The notes under the pieces: generated by a model
The model's database searches: none
What the model saw: the letters and a program-made list of their open reading frames with translations, nothing else
Told to the model about the DNA's origin: nothing
Program-made: the position numbers and the translations under genes
Shown: piece after piece, positions 8,635-17,084 of the stretch
How positions within the stretch are numbered: the stretch's first letter is position 1
Layout: every line of letters begins with the position of its first letter
Assembly (NCBI GenBank): GCA_016713645.1
Contig: JADJOU010000013.1
Location: 1-17,084, forward strand
DNA: 17,084 nucleotides
Direction: 5' to 3'
Origin: Bacteroidota bacterium
GTDB lineage: Bacteria > Bacteroidota > Bacteroidia > Chitinophagales > JADJOU01

Positions 8635-11240
8635 ATGGATACTAGAAAATTTACCATTAAGACACAAGAATCACTTCAAAAAGCGCAAGAAATTGCCTTG
8701 GAGAATCAAAATCAGACCATCGACAATTGTCATTTGGCGCTGGGATTATTGAATATAGATGAGAATTTAGTTCATCAAATTATAAAAAGAATGGCGCCAA
8801 TATGGCCAATATTCGAGGCCCGAAGCTGACAGAGCTCATCGCTAAACAGCCGCGCGTTCAAGGCTCTAACGAACAAGTGTATTTGACCAATCAAGCCAAT
8901 CAGACCTTGATTAAAGCGCAATCATTCATGAAAGAATTCAAGGATGAATTTGTGTCTGTCGAGCATGTTTTTATGGCCTTTCTCGCTCAAAATGATGCGA
9001 CAGCGAAAGTCTTTAAAGATGCGGGCATCTCTGAAAAGGATACCAAAACAGCGCTTTTAGAAATGCGCAAAGGCAATCGAGTAACGGATGCCACCTCTGA
9101 CCAAACATTCAATGCGCTTGAAAAATATGCCATCAATTTAAATGCATCTGCAGAGTCAGGCAAATTAGATCAGTCATTGGTCGCGATGAGGAGATCAGAA
9201 GGGTATTGCGTATCCTCTCTAGAAAATCTAAGAATAATCAATATTAGTGGGAGAACCAGGCGTTGGTAAAACAGCCATTGCAGAGGGAATCGCGCGTAGG
9301 ATTGTCAGCAAGGATGTACCTTCTACGATTGAAGATAAAATAATCTATGCATTGGATATGGGCGCACTCATCGCTGGTGCCAAGTACAAAGGGAATTTGA
9401 AGAGCGATTGAAATCGGTCGTCAATGAAGTGATTCAGAGTGAAGGAAGAATCATCCTTTTCATCGATGAAATTCACCTTGGTGGGCGCAGGAAAATCCGA
9501 TGGCGCTATGGATGCGGCAAATATTCTAAAGCCAGCATTGGCAAGGGGAGAGTTGAGAGCAATTGGAGCAACCACATTGGATGAATATCAAAAATATTTT
9601 GAAAAAGACAAAGCCCTAGGGGCGAAGATTTCAAAAAGTGATGATTGATGAGCCGAATGTCGAAGATGCCATTTCAATATTACGTGGATTGAAAGATCGA
9701 TATGAGAGTTTTCATAAAATACAAATCAAAGATGAGGTGATTATAGCTGCAGTTGAATTGTCACAGCGATACATCACCGATCGTTTTTTACCAGATAAAG
9801 CCATTGACTTAATCGATGAAGCGGCTGCTAAATTGCGCTTGGAGATCGATTCAGTGCCTGAGAAATTGATGAATTGGGCGCAAGGTCATGCAATTGGAAA
9901 TCGAGCGTGAAGCGATTAAGAGAGAGAAAATGACAAAGTGAAATTGGATAAGATCGATGAGAATTTGGCCAATTTAAATGCTGAAAAAAAGACAGTTTAA
10001 AGACGAAATGGAATAATGAAAAAGCCATAGTCGATAAAGATTCAAGCGGCGAAGAATAAGATTGAATCATTCAAATTAGAAGCGGAACAAGCGGAAAGAG
10101 CGGGCAACTTAGCTAGAGTGGCGGAAATACGCTATGGTATTGATTAAAGAACAGAGAAAGCTATCGTAGAGCATGAAGGCAAATTGCAAGAATTGCAGAG
10201 CAATGGTAAAAATGCTCAAAGAAATCGTCGGAGCGGAGGATATTGCGGAGATTGTTGCGAAGTGGACGGGAGTTCCTGTCACTAGAATGCTGCAGAGTGA
10301 TATCGAAAAGCTATTGAACATAGAAGATGAATTGCATAAGCGCATCATCGGTCAGGAAGAAGCGGTTCAAGCAGTTTCAGATGCTTTGCGAAGGAGCAGA
10401 GCGGGATTACAAGATCCTAAAAAACCCATTGGCTCATTTCTATTCTTGGGAAGTACAGGGGTTGGAAAGACTGAATTGGCAAAGGCTTTAGCGGAGTATA
10501 TGTTCAATGATGAAAATGCCTATATCAGAATTGATATGAGTGAATATCAAAGAAAAACACAGCGTATCGAGATTGGTGGGTGCGCCTCCGGGATATGTGG
10601 GCTATGAAGAAGGCGGTCAATTGACTGAAGCTGTGAGAAGAAAACCCTATTCCGTGGTATTGTTGGATGAAATTGAAAAAGCACATCCAGACACCTTCAA
10701 TATTTTATTGCAAGTGCTAGATGATGGCCGATTGACAGATAATAAGGGCAGGATGGTAAATTTCAAAAATACCATTATCATCATGACTTCGAATATTGGA
10801 TCTTCTATTATTCTCGATGGATTTGGTTCCCTCAAGTCTGATAATGATATCGCATATTATGAGAAGGAGTTGAGATAAAAACCAAATTGATTGAATTGCT
10901 CAAGACCACGGTGAGACCTGAGTTTATCAATCGAATTGATGATATCGTCTTGTTTTATCCATTGCGCAAAAAAGATATTCGCGCTATTGTGAAAATACAA
11001 ATCAATGGCATTGAGAAGATGATGGAACACAATAAATTCCAAATTGAATTGTCTGAAAATGCAATCGATTATATCATTGAACAGGGCTATGATCCAGAGT
11101 TTGGTGCAAGACCGATGAAACGACTCATTCAAAAAGAAATTGTCAATCCACTTGCCAAGAAAATTCTCGCTAAAGAGTTAAACAATCAAGAGATGATTTG
11201 TGTGGATGCTATTGATGAGCATGTGGTTTTTTTACAATAA
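8635..11240 (+). CDS. clpB: ClpB disaggregase (Hsp100), frameshifted
   Basis: ClpB is a hexameric AAA+ ATPase that works with DnaK to pull proteins out of aggregates. All domains are present in order: the Clp N-domain (MDTRKFTIKTQESLQKAQEI), first AAA module with Walker A GEPGVGKTAIAEG (9250-9288), Walker B LFIDEIH and GAMDAANILKPALARGEL, the coiled-coil M-domain (about 9840-10200), second AAA module with Walker A GSTGVGKTELAKAL (10449-10490), VGAPPGYVGYEEGG, Walker B VVLLDEIEKAHPD, and the C-terminal part with RPEFINRIDD and YDPEFGARPMKR. About 869 residues is full length. The M-domain shows this is ClpB, not ClpA or ClpC. Start ATG at 8635. At least eleven frame breaks, including near 8795, 9195, 9235, 9395, 9477, 9630, 9885, 10565 and 10875. 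No CIRCE element precedes it. Confidence 0.95.
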
Positions 11241-11338
11241 AAAAGAAAAGCAATCTTAATAAGCTTTCAGTTGCGTTATGTTAAGAATTTATCGGTCGGT
11301 TTCCCATCGAATGATAGATTTGAAGATTATTTTAAACA

Positions 11339-11647
11339 CTACTGCTGATTGCTATATAGTACTTCGTATTTCATGCTAATATTGCGGTGAAAACTTTCAG
11401 GAAGCATTGCCCAGTCTCTCAGCTCAACTAAAATGGGGATATTGCTTTCTTTTATTTTTTCGCAAATTGCCGAATATACGTTTAGCGGAAATGGTTTTAA
11501 ATTTTTGCTGCGAATGACTAAATCTAGATCGCTTCCTTCATGCGCAGTACCATTAATACGGCTGCCATAGGCCCAGACCTCCATAGGGATATCCTCTTCA
11601 GAAAAAATCTGCATCAAAGTTTGTCGATCTTTTTCTCTTAGGAGCAT
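11339..11647 (-). CDS. MNT-family minimal nucleotidyltransferase (antitoxin of HEPN pair)
   Basis: This intact 102-residue protein is a minimal nucleotidyltransferase of the HI0073/MNT type. The nucleotide-binding loop and first two metal ligands are seen in YGSRINGTAHEGSDLDLVI: Gly28-Ser29, then Asp40 and Asp42. A third acidic residue probably lies in PILVELRDW (Glu75, where relatives often have Asp). In studied HEPN-MNT modules this enzyme adds AMP to a tyrosine of the HEPN toxin and silences it. Its ATG at 11647 lies two bases after the stop of the HEPN gene, so the two are translated from one message. Its stop is 98 bases from the convergent clpB stop. The antitoxin role is inferred from the pairing and motifs. 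Confidence 0.85.
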   Translation of the reverse strand: MLLREKDRQTLMQIFSEEDIPMEVWAYGSRINGTAHEGSDLDLVIRSKNLKPFPLNVYSAICEKIKESNIPILVELRDWAMLPESFHRNISMKYEVLYSNQQ

Positions 11648-11649
11648 TT

Positions 11650-12072
11650 TTATTCGGTATTTAAATTCACAATAGCTTTTGTTAAATCTGTTGCGTCAGC
11701 CATGAATTGAGGTAAAAGGATGAGTGTTTCTTCTGCAAAGTTAATTCCATAATCGTGAGCAGTGCTGTTTCGGTTATCGCGATATTGTAACCATCGCTCA
11801 CAAGCTTCTGGATTGATAATATTTCGCAATACAGCATGTCGAAACACTTCCTTAAAAACTAATTGGTCAACGGCATTTGCTGAATGAAAAAATGGCTTTA
11901 AAGATTTGCGCAGTAATTTACCGCTTTGCTCTAAAATAATTTCAAACTCTTTAATACAGGCTGATCGATACATATCATAGTCTATACTTTCAGGGTTGGC
12001 TTTTTTTAGTAAAGTAAGCGCTTTGTCTAATGTAGCAATGCACCTTTCTATGTATGAGGTATCTATCTTCAT
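11650..12072 (-). CDS. HEPN-family protein (HI0074-like; putative RNase toxin)
   Basis: This intact 140-residue, largely helical protein belongs to the nucleotidyltransferase substrate-binding/HEPN group (HI0074-like). It contains the HEPN ribonuclease motif R-x4-H followed by x-Y: RNSTAHDY, with Arg101, His106 and Tyr108. In the characterised HepT toxins Arg and His form the RNase site and the Tyr is the residue AMPylated by the partner MNT enzyme, so all three key residues are present here. The MNT gene begins two bases downstream. A consensus-like -7 box at 12119-12126 sits about 47 bases upstream of the ATG and carries a palindrome, which suggests autoregulation. Toxicity is inferred; some HI0074-like proteins have no demonstrated toxic activity. 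Confidence 0.83.
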   Translation of the reverse strand: MKIDTSYIERCIATLDKALTLLKKANPESIDYDMYRSACIKEFEIILEQSGKLLRKSLKPFFHSANAVDQLVFKEVFRHAVLRNIINPEACERWLQYRDNRNSTAHDYGINFAEETLILLPQFMADATDLTKAIVNLNTE

Positions 12073-12118
12073 ATTGTAGGTCCTATTTCAAAATTGGTTT
12101 GATTCGATTCATTATTCA

Positions 12119-12126
12119 CAAATATA
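12119..12126 (-). promoter_or_regulatory. -7 box of the HEPN-MNT promoter
   Basis: The minus strand reads TATATTTG, an exact match to the Bacteroidota TAnnTTTG element. A start site about seven bases downstream would leave a leader of roughly 40 bases before the HEPN ATG at 12072. The nearest TTG upstream is only 14 bases away, so a proper -33 element is not convincing. Confidence 0.5.
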
Positions 12127-12138
12127 TGAATTTCATAT
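12124..12138. promoter_or_regulatory. 15-bp palindromic operator candidate of the HEPN-MNT module
   Basis: ATATGAA and TTCATAT form a perfect inverted repeat around a single T, overlapping the first three bases of the -7 box. A protein bound here would block the promoter, the usual arrangement for autoregulated toxin-antitoxin operons. The bases are AT-rich, so the repeat alone is modest evidence; its position is what makes it notable. Confidence 0.45.
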
Positions 12139-12199
12139 TGCAATTCTTTTATGGCTTAATAATTTGAAAGCAAATAATAGCGTTTAAAATCTGCCTGAT

Positions 12200-12669
12200 C
12201 TACTTTACGTACTTCAAATCGCAGGTTTTAACTGTCGTAAAGTCGTAATAGGTAATTTTAAAATCGATTTGCGTATTGTTTGGATGTAAAATCCAGAACC
12301 CGATATATCATAGCTCGTGGTGAATTGAGAGGGAATACTAATGCTCGTTCCGTCAATAAATCCTTTGATGTCAATGCCTAAATTCAAGAAATTGGTGATG
12401 GTGATTTCGTTGGCGGCATTAGGGCCTTGTTCGATATAGTTGATCTGACTGATATAGTCAAAAGCAATGCAATTTCCAAATACTTTGTAGATGCCCGTAT
12501 ATTTTTAGCCGTGACAATATCACAATTCCCACCTTCAAATCCAGGGACACAGAGCACTGACCATTATAACAAGCCATATTTTGAGGGCATTGAACACTGC
12601 CGCATGATCCTCGATCACAGCTATAGGTCAATGTCAAAAGTGCTAGAAAAAGAAAAAATATATTTTCAT
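12200..12669 (-). CDS. Small EGF-like lipoprotein, frameshifted
   Basis: Read across two or three frame breaks this gives a lipoprotein of about 155 residues. The start MKI plus FFLFLALLTLTYSC is a signal peptide with a probable lipidated Cys. Directly after it come closely spaced cysteines, CGSVQC, CYNGQC and PGFEGGNCD, the pattern of an EGF-like module seen in Bacteroidota surface lipoproteins. The rest (YTGIYKVFGNCIAFDYISQI, ITITNFLNLGIDIKGFIDG, IDFKITYYDFTTVKTCDLKY) looks like a small beta-rich domain with two more Cys. The ATG at 12669 and stop at 12200 come from joining frames, so the ends are moderately certain. It is divergent from the Tudor-like gene with 42 bases between. Function unknown; presumably at the outer membrane or cell surface. 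Confidence 0.68.
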
Positions 12670-12685
12670 TATTGTTGGATGATAT

Positions 12686-12693
12686 TAAGTTTG
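12686..12693 (+). promoter_or_regulatory. -7 box upstream of the Tudor-like gene
   Basis: TAAGTTTG matches TAnnTTTG exactly and ends 18 bases before the ATG at 12712, leaving a leader of roughly a dozen bases. No good -33 element is visible at the right distance. Confidence 0.4.
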
Positions 12694-12711
12694 TAAAAAT
12701 AAACAAACGAT

Positions 12712-13250
12712 ATGAATTCTGCTCAACTGAATATTGGTTCGAGAATAAAGCATCCTCAATTTGGGGTAGGCTGCATTGTAGCCATGGATAAGGAATTTTA
12801 TACCATTTACTTCAATGATAGCGCTGAAGTAAAGGTGGGTCGCGACTACAGTGGATTTGAAGTCGTCGAGGCATTGAGATTGCTCAAGCTTCTGTTAGTA
12901 TAGAAGATGTTGAGTTGGCGCTTGAAAATGTCTTATATAAAATGAATGTCATCGATGAGCCAGTAAAATTGGGTGATCGATGGATTAGAGGTAAGATGAT
13001 ATTGCATCCCGGCAGTGGCGATTTGCAGTCGAAGGAATTTCCCATCGAAACTTTTTTTCACAAAATAGTCATGTTGCGCGATCGCATGCGTGTATTGGAA
13101 CAAAACATCAATTCCCATGCAAAATTAAATGATGAGGACAAGGTGCATCTGCAGCAATACATCACAAGATGCTACGGCAGCTTGACTTCGTTCAATATCT
13201 TATTTAAAGACAAATGGGCGCATTTCAAAGGAGATAGCAAAGGCGATTAA
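12712..13250 (+). CDS. Unrecognised protein with Tudor/CarD-like N-terminal domain, frameshifted
   Basis: I do not recognise a named family for the whole protein of about 180 residues. The first 60 residues (GSRIKHPQFGVGCIVAMDK, YTIYFNDSAEVKVGRDYSGFE) resemble the small SH3/Tudor-like barrel found at the C-terminus of UvrD/PcrA helicases and in CarD-like proteins, which often bind RNA polymerase. The rest, read after a missing A near 12873, is EIAQASVSIEDVELALENVL, then a basic region (DRWIRGKMILHPG) and a charged helical end with MLRDRMRVLEQNINSH and QQYITRCYGSLTSFNILFKD. It seems cytoplasmic, with no signal peptide or membrane helix. Its stop overlaps the convergent deiminase stop by four bases. 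A role in transcription or repair is only a guess from the N-terminal fold. Confidence 0.7.
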
Positions 13251-15141
13251 TTCCCTTTAATCAATTTTTGCGTATAGGCCAATTGTCCGTCAACACTGAT
13301 TCTGCAAGTGTAAATGCCTGCATCTAATGTTGCGATATTCAAATGCAAGGTTTGCCTTGAACATCTTCATAATGCAATGTTTTCAAAATTTGTCCTTGAG
13401 CATTGATTAATTCGATATCAATTGGTGCTGATTCTACTGTTGTGAAATTGATAGATGCTATATCAGCTGCTGGATTTGGATAAATTTTGCCAAAGTGTCG
13501 AAGGTTTGATGGTCTCTATACCTAAGCTTCCATTGATTTTAAAACTATAGAAACCACCTTGGTCTGCAGTGATAGGTTTGGTCAGTCTTTCCATTATTGG
13601 ATGTCGCTATGATATAATATTCAATTTGGTTTCACAGAACTAAAATTTAAATTAGTGACGAAATTATCAGCAGTGGTATTTGTTAGTTTAGCAGATTTAT
13701 AAAGGGTTTCACCTTTCTTTCTATACATAAGAGTAGCATTTGCACCACTATTATTGGCAATTTCTGTTTCAAAAGGGAAAAGCCCCATCCAATCTATTGT
13801 GTCGGCATATAATTTCGGTTTAATTTTCATTGGATTTTCAACGTGTAATTCTTTGGTTATACAATGAATAGAGCCGCCTGAACCATCATAAGGCCTCATA
13901 TCGATCGGGTAGATTTCATAACCTGGATAAATTTTTCTTATCAATGCGATTGCTTCATCATCTGCTTGTTTATACCCATCAACTTCATTATGAAAGATTG
14001 GTTGTATAATGGTCTTATTGACTATCAGGTGATTCATATAAGTTCTGGTATAATTATTATACTCCGTGCCTGATGTATACCAACTCCCATTGTCTTTGGG
14101 AGGTAAAGTCCATATACCTAAATTTGAATGGTTTATTGTCATAGTTTGTTCTAGTCATTAAGGTGTCTAGATTTTTTGAAGCTATGGCATAATCTTGGAA
14201 TTGTGGTATGTTTTTCATCTGCTCTGGAAACTTGGCAATTACATAGGTATTCTCATCCAACATGTCTAGGTATAAATCTATATGGCCTGTACCTCCATCA
14301 TGCGGCAATAAGGGCAAGACATCTAATTGATTGAGATTGAAAAAGTGGTTGATACTATCCTTGGTTTGTGAATTGCTCCATCCATATTCATTTAAATTAC
14401 TTCAAGAACCATTGAAGTGGTAACCATTCTTCCATTTCCATCCATGAGGATATTTCCTCCTTCAAAATTTGTTTGGTAGTTTGAACAGGATAGCCCAATT
14501 TCTTTCCCCATTTTGAGGCAATAGATTCTTCTTTATCTCTTCCTGGATAATACTTCATGTCAATCCAACCAATGCTGTCATTGGCTCCATAATAGTAATC
14601 CACTGGCCGAAATCTCTAGCCCACACATCATCCAATTGTTCTACCAAGAAGACATAATTTGTCAGTTGGTAGCCCTTATTGCTCATAGAAAGTCTTTACT
14701 TTATTGGAATCTGCTGCAGGATAAATATTGATATATACCGTGGCATTTCCCTTTTGAATTCCTTCTGCTAACTTGCCATGTATATTGGCGTATTCACTTG
14801 ACAATAGGACATCTATCACCCCACTTGTATATGGCCAGGAGATGAATACTCCTTGCAATTCTTCAAACTCTCCTGGAAATCTTGCATCGGAATTAAATGT
14901 CTGAATAGATTTTTTTATTGAAGGAGATTTATCTTCTGGTACAATGGTTTTAGAGCTATCCACCTTTTGATAATCAGCTGGGATTCTTTGATGCTCTTTT
15001 TTGAATAATGCGCGATAGTCTTCTTTGGATAGGGATTCTAAGTATTTTATAAACAGCTTGCTCTTTAGGTCTTGTGTAATAATTGTTTGAGCAACGGATT
15101 GAAATGAAAGTAAGAAGGAATAAAATTAGCGCATATCTCAT
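13247..15141 (-). CDS. Secreted Porphyromonas-type peptidylarginine/agmatine deiminase with Ig-like and T9SS sorting domains, frameshifted
   Basis: Read across frames this is a preprotein of about 630 residues: signal peptide (MRYALILFLLTFIS, cleavage likely after SVAQ), a linker, a guanidine-group deiminase domain (PAD_porph), an Ig-like domain and a C-terminal type IX secretion sorting domain. Deiminase marks are FISWPYTSGV, DDVWARDFG, GGNILMDGNGRMV, HDGGTGHIDLYLD and the nucleophile segment GSGGSIHCIT, whose Cys attacks the guanidinium carbon. The Ig-like part follows (LYADTIDWMGLFPFETEIAN to ITADQGGFYSFKING). The sorting domain shows IYPNPAADIASINF, IELINAQGQILKTL and LDAGIYTCRI. This is the architecture of P. 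gingivalis PPAD, which makes citrulline from arginine in proteins; free agmatine is the alternative substrate. Frame breaks near 15100, 14990, 14670, 14600, 14460, 14310, 14100 and in the tail. Confidence 0.85.
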
Positions 15142-15163
15142 AAATGATTGGTTTGGTTCAAAT

Positions 15164-15171
15164 CAAATATA
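15164..15171 (-). promoter_or_regulatory. -7 box of the deiminase gene
   Basis: The minus strand reads TATATTTG within CATATATTTG, the same ten bases found at the HEPN-MNT promoter. It fits TAnnTTTG and lies 22 bases upstream of the ATG at 15141, implying a short leader. A TTG lies 15 bases further upstream, slightly too close for a standard -33 element. Confidence 0.45.
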
Positions 15172-15230
15172 TGATTAAAACCAAAACAATCGAATTATTT
15201 TTGACTTAGAAATAGATTTTTTTTAAAATA

Positions 15231-16995
15231 TTACCAAATCTTAGTTTGGATCATTTCTGCAACCACCTCTCTTCTCAAGGTTTTGGCATTTACAAGATAA
15301 GATCCAACATTCTTGGCCAAGGAAATATATATTCTGCGCTCAATGCCCGTTGAAAAACTATTGATGGCATCATAAGATGATTTTCGAACCTTATGGACCG
15401 CTTCATATAGATAAATTTGAAACAACTTATATTTTGTATCCAATCCAGGGTCGTTGGGGAATTTTTGTCGCAATTTTTCAATCCTCAATAGAGCACTTTC
15501 TGCGATATAGCATTCTGCGAGAATATCTGAGAGATTCATAACGATTTCTTGTTCGTCGATGAGTTTCTCTTTTAATTTTGATCCAGTAATGGCACCGAGC
15601 AATAAGAATGTATTCTTGATATTGCGGAGTGTGCTTCGCTCATAAGTCAATCCCGTCTTGGGTTGGAATGGCCTAAATGTTTTCAATAAATTCCAAGGAA
15701 TTTTCTTGAATTCGCCCGGAATATCAATTTCTTTGTTCTTAAATGCGCGTTTCATCAATTCTCCGTAGGCGAGCATGCGATTGATTTCATTCGTCCCTTC
15801 ATAGATGCGCAAGATGCGCGAGTCTCTATAGCCTGATTCTATGCTGTTTTCAGCACTATATCCATCCCGCCAAATATTTGAATGGCCTCGTCGATGACAA
15901 TCCACGGTCTCACTGCATTGCACTTTGAGAATGGCACATTCAACGGCATATTCTCTGATGGCTTTGATCTTGGCTTATGACGAACTTTCACCGCTTCTAG
16001 AACTCTCTGGTCTTGTCATCAATATTGTCGCCACACCTGTACACGCCAGGTTCATTTGCAGAATATGCGCGCAGCCATCTGGCCCAATTTATGTTGAATG
16101 GCTCCGAATTCAATGATGGATTTTTTAAATTGCACGCGATCTTGAGCGTATTGCATCGCTTCGGAAAGGGCGAATTTGCTGCCTCCAATGGAGCCCGCAG
16201 CGAGTTTTATTCTGCCTGTATTGAGAATATTTAAAGCCATCTTGAATCCTCTCCGCGATTGCCCAGCATGTTCTCAACTGGAACGGGACAATTATTGAAG
16301 AATAGTTGTACGGTCGAAGAACCCTTTAATCCCAATTTTTTTTCTTCTGCGCCTCTTGTAATCCCGCCAAAGGCGTATTCCACAATAAAAGCCGTTAAAT
16401 TCTCATCATCATCAATTTCGCAAATACAATTAAAATATCTGCATAGCCTCCATTGGTAATCCACATCTTCTGGCCATTGATGAGATAGTGGGTGCCAGCT
16501 TCATTCAAAATAGCCTTTGTTTTGCCAGAATTCGCATCAGATCCCGCGCCGCTAAGAGACAATAGGGCCGCCTTGTTTTTGCGGTGACAATATTGGGTAA
16601 GTATTTTTCTTTCTGAGATCTGTACCACAATAGACAATGGGCAAAGAACCGATGGAAGTATGCCCCAAGGGAAGTTGCAAAAGGATAGACCTAGAGCCAT
16701 ATTTTCTGAAACAATCAATCCGTGGTGGTAAAATCCAAATCGATGCCGCCCATTTTTCCTCTCACCAGTTAGACCGCACTTAAACCCCCATTTCCAGCCG
16801 CTTTTTCCGAGCAAATCGATAGCGGTTGTATGTCTTCGAAACATCTGCATGCTTCGCGACGACGGGTTGAACTTCGTGGATACGAAATCACTACCATGGT
16901 GCGTATCCCGTTTTGCTCCTCACTAAATTCCTCAGTATAAAAAGGGTATCGATATTTGCCCAAGCTTTGAGTAAGAATGAACCGTCTTGGCACAT
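15231..16995 (-). CDS. Acyl-CoA dehydrogenase family protein, frameshifted
   Basis: This FAD-dependent enzyme oxidises acyl-CoA to the 2-enoyl-CoA in fatty-acid beta-oxidation. About 588 residues is longer than the usual 380-400 and matches a long Bacteroidota family with a helical C-terminal extension, somewhat like VLCAD. Visible signatures are EEFSEEQNGIR (N-terminal helix), GSDANSGKTKAILNEAGTHY and NGQKMWITNGGYADILIVFA (FAD/substrate beta domain), AFGGITRGAEEKKLGLKGSS, PVPVENMLG, ILNTGRIKLAAGSIGGSKFA, and RILRIYEGTNEINRMLAYGE, in which the Glu of YEGT is the expected catalytic base. ATG at 16995 (MCQDGSFLLK) was chosen over the GTG two bases inside because the reading fits the family opening better. 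Frame breaks are frequent before 16400 and around 16230, 16050 and 15920. Acyl chain length is unknown. Confidence 0.9.
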
Positions 16996-17084
16996 ACTAT
17001 ATTTTTTTGTAGATATAAGAAATTCATAGAATAATTAAGTATAAAAAACTTTGATTTTACTAGGGTGGATTCCCTTATATTCGC

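Noticed and set aside
8635..11240. Programmed ribosomal frameshifting in clpB or its neighbours
   Set aside because: There are at least eleven breaks in clpB alone, in both directions and without slippery sequences or a shared context, and similar breaks occur in nearly every gene.
11292..11310. Hairpin TCGGTCGG-TTT-CCCATCGA between clpB and the MNT gene as a shared terminator
   Set aside because: The stem has a C-C mismatch and a wobble pair, and no T-run follows on either strand.
16013..16459. Plus-strand reading frames opposite the acyl-CoA dehydrogenase
   Set aside because: They are shadows of the conserved dehydrogenase frames on the minus strand.
16996..17084. Possible 3' end of another beta-oxidation gene at the window edge
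   Set aside because: The 89 bases are AT-rich and show no recognisable coding signal in any frame, so I left them unannotated.

Overview
This AT-rich window comes from a member of the Bacteroidota, most likely outside the gut Bacteroides group (Saprospiria/Chitinophagia-like). Four things point there: a secreted enzyme with a C-terminal type IX secretion sorting domain, a TamL-type lipoprotein with a BamA-like barrel, a DUF4105/Lnb lipoprotein-acylation protein, and several -7 boxes fitting the Bacteroidota TAnnTTTG pattern. There are 15 protein genes. I see no tRNA, rRNA, CRISPR array, insertion sequence or phage gene.

Layout. Minus strand, 60-3175: an OmpR-type response regulator, ending at a clear intrinsic terminator (1-32), preceded by tamL. 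Plus strand, 3200-3927: a SpoU/TrmH-family RNA methyltransferase divergent from tamL. Minus strand, 3910-6066: in transcription order a SlyD-like prolyl isomerase, an S4-domain Hsp15-like protein and menE (menaquinone synthesis). Plus strand, 6173-11240: an RlmL-like THUMP methyltransferase overlapping an Lnb-like membrane protein by ATGA, then clpB. Minus strand, 11339-12669: a HEPN-MNT toxin-antitoxin pair downstream of a small EGF-like lipoprotein. Plus strand, 12712-13250: a Tudor/CarD-like N-terminal domain joined to an unrecognised helical domain. Minus strand, 13247-15141: a Porphyromonas-type peptidylarginine deiminase with Ig-like and sorting domains. Minus strand, 15231-16995: an acyl-CoA dehydrogenase.

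The dominant anomaly is that 12 of 15 genes are broken into several frames by one- or two-base gains or losses, while conserved motifs continue on both sides of each break. Only the SlyD-like gene and the HEPN and MNT genes read straight through. The simplest reading is an unpolished long-read consensus; true gene decay is the alternative. I therefore give whole-gene spans rather than single open frames, and internal residue numbers in broken genes are approximate.

Themes: envelope biogenesis (TamL, Lnb, two lipoproteins, a type IX-secreted enzyme), protein quality control (ClpB, SlyD-like, Hsp15-like) and RNA modification (two methyltransferases). The best candidate for a distinct accessory system is the HEPN-MNT pair. 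It carries the full R-x4-H-x-Y toxin motif and a 15-bp perfect palindrome over its promoter box. The window is otherwise mostly ordinary chromosome, and I did not find a convincing wholly new multi-gene system.
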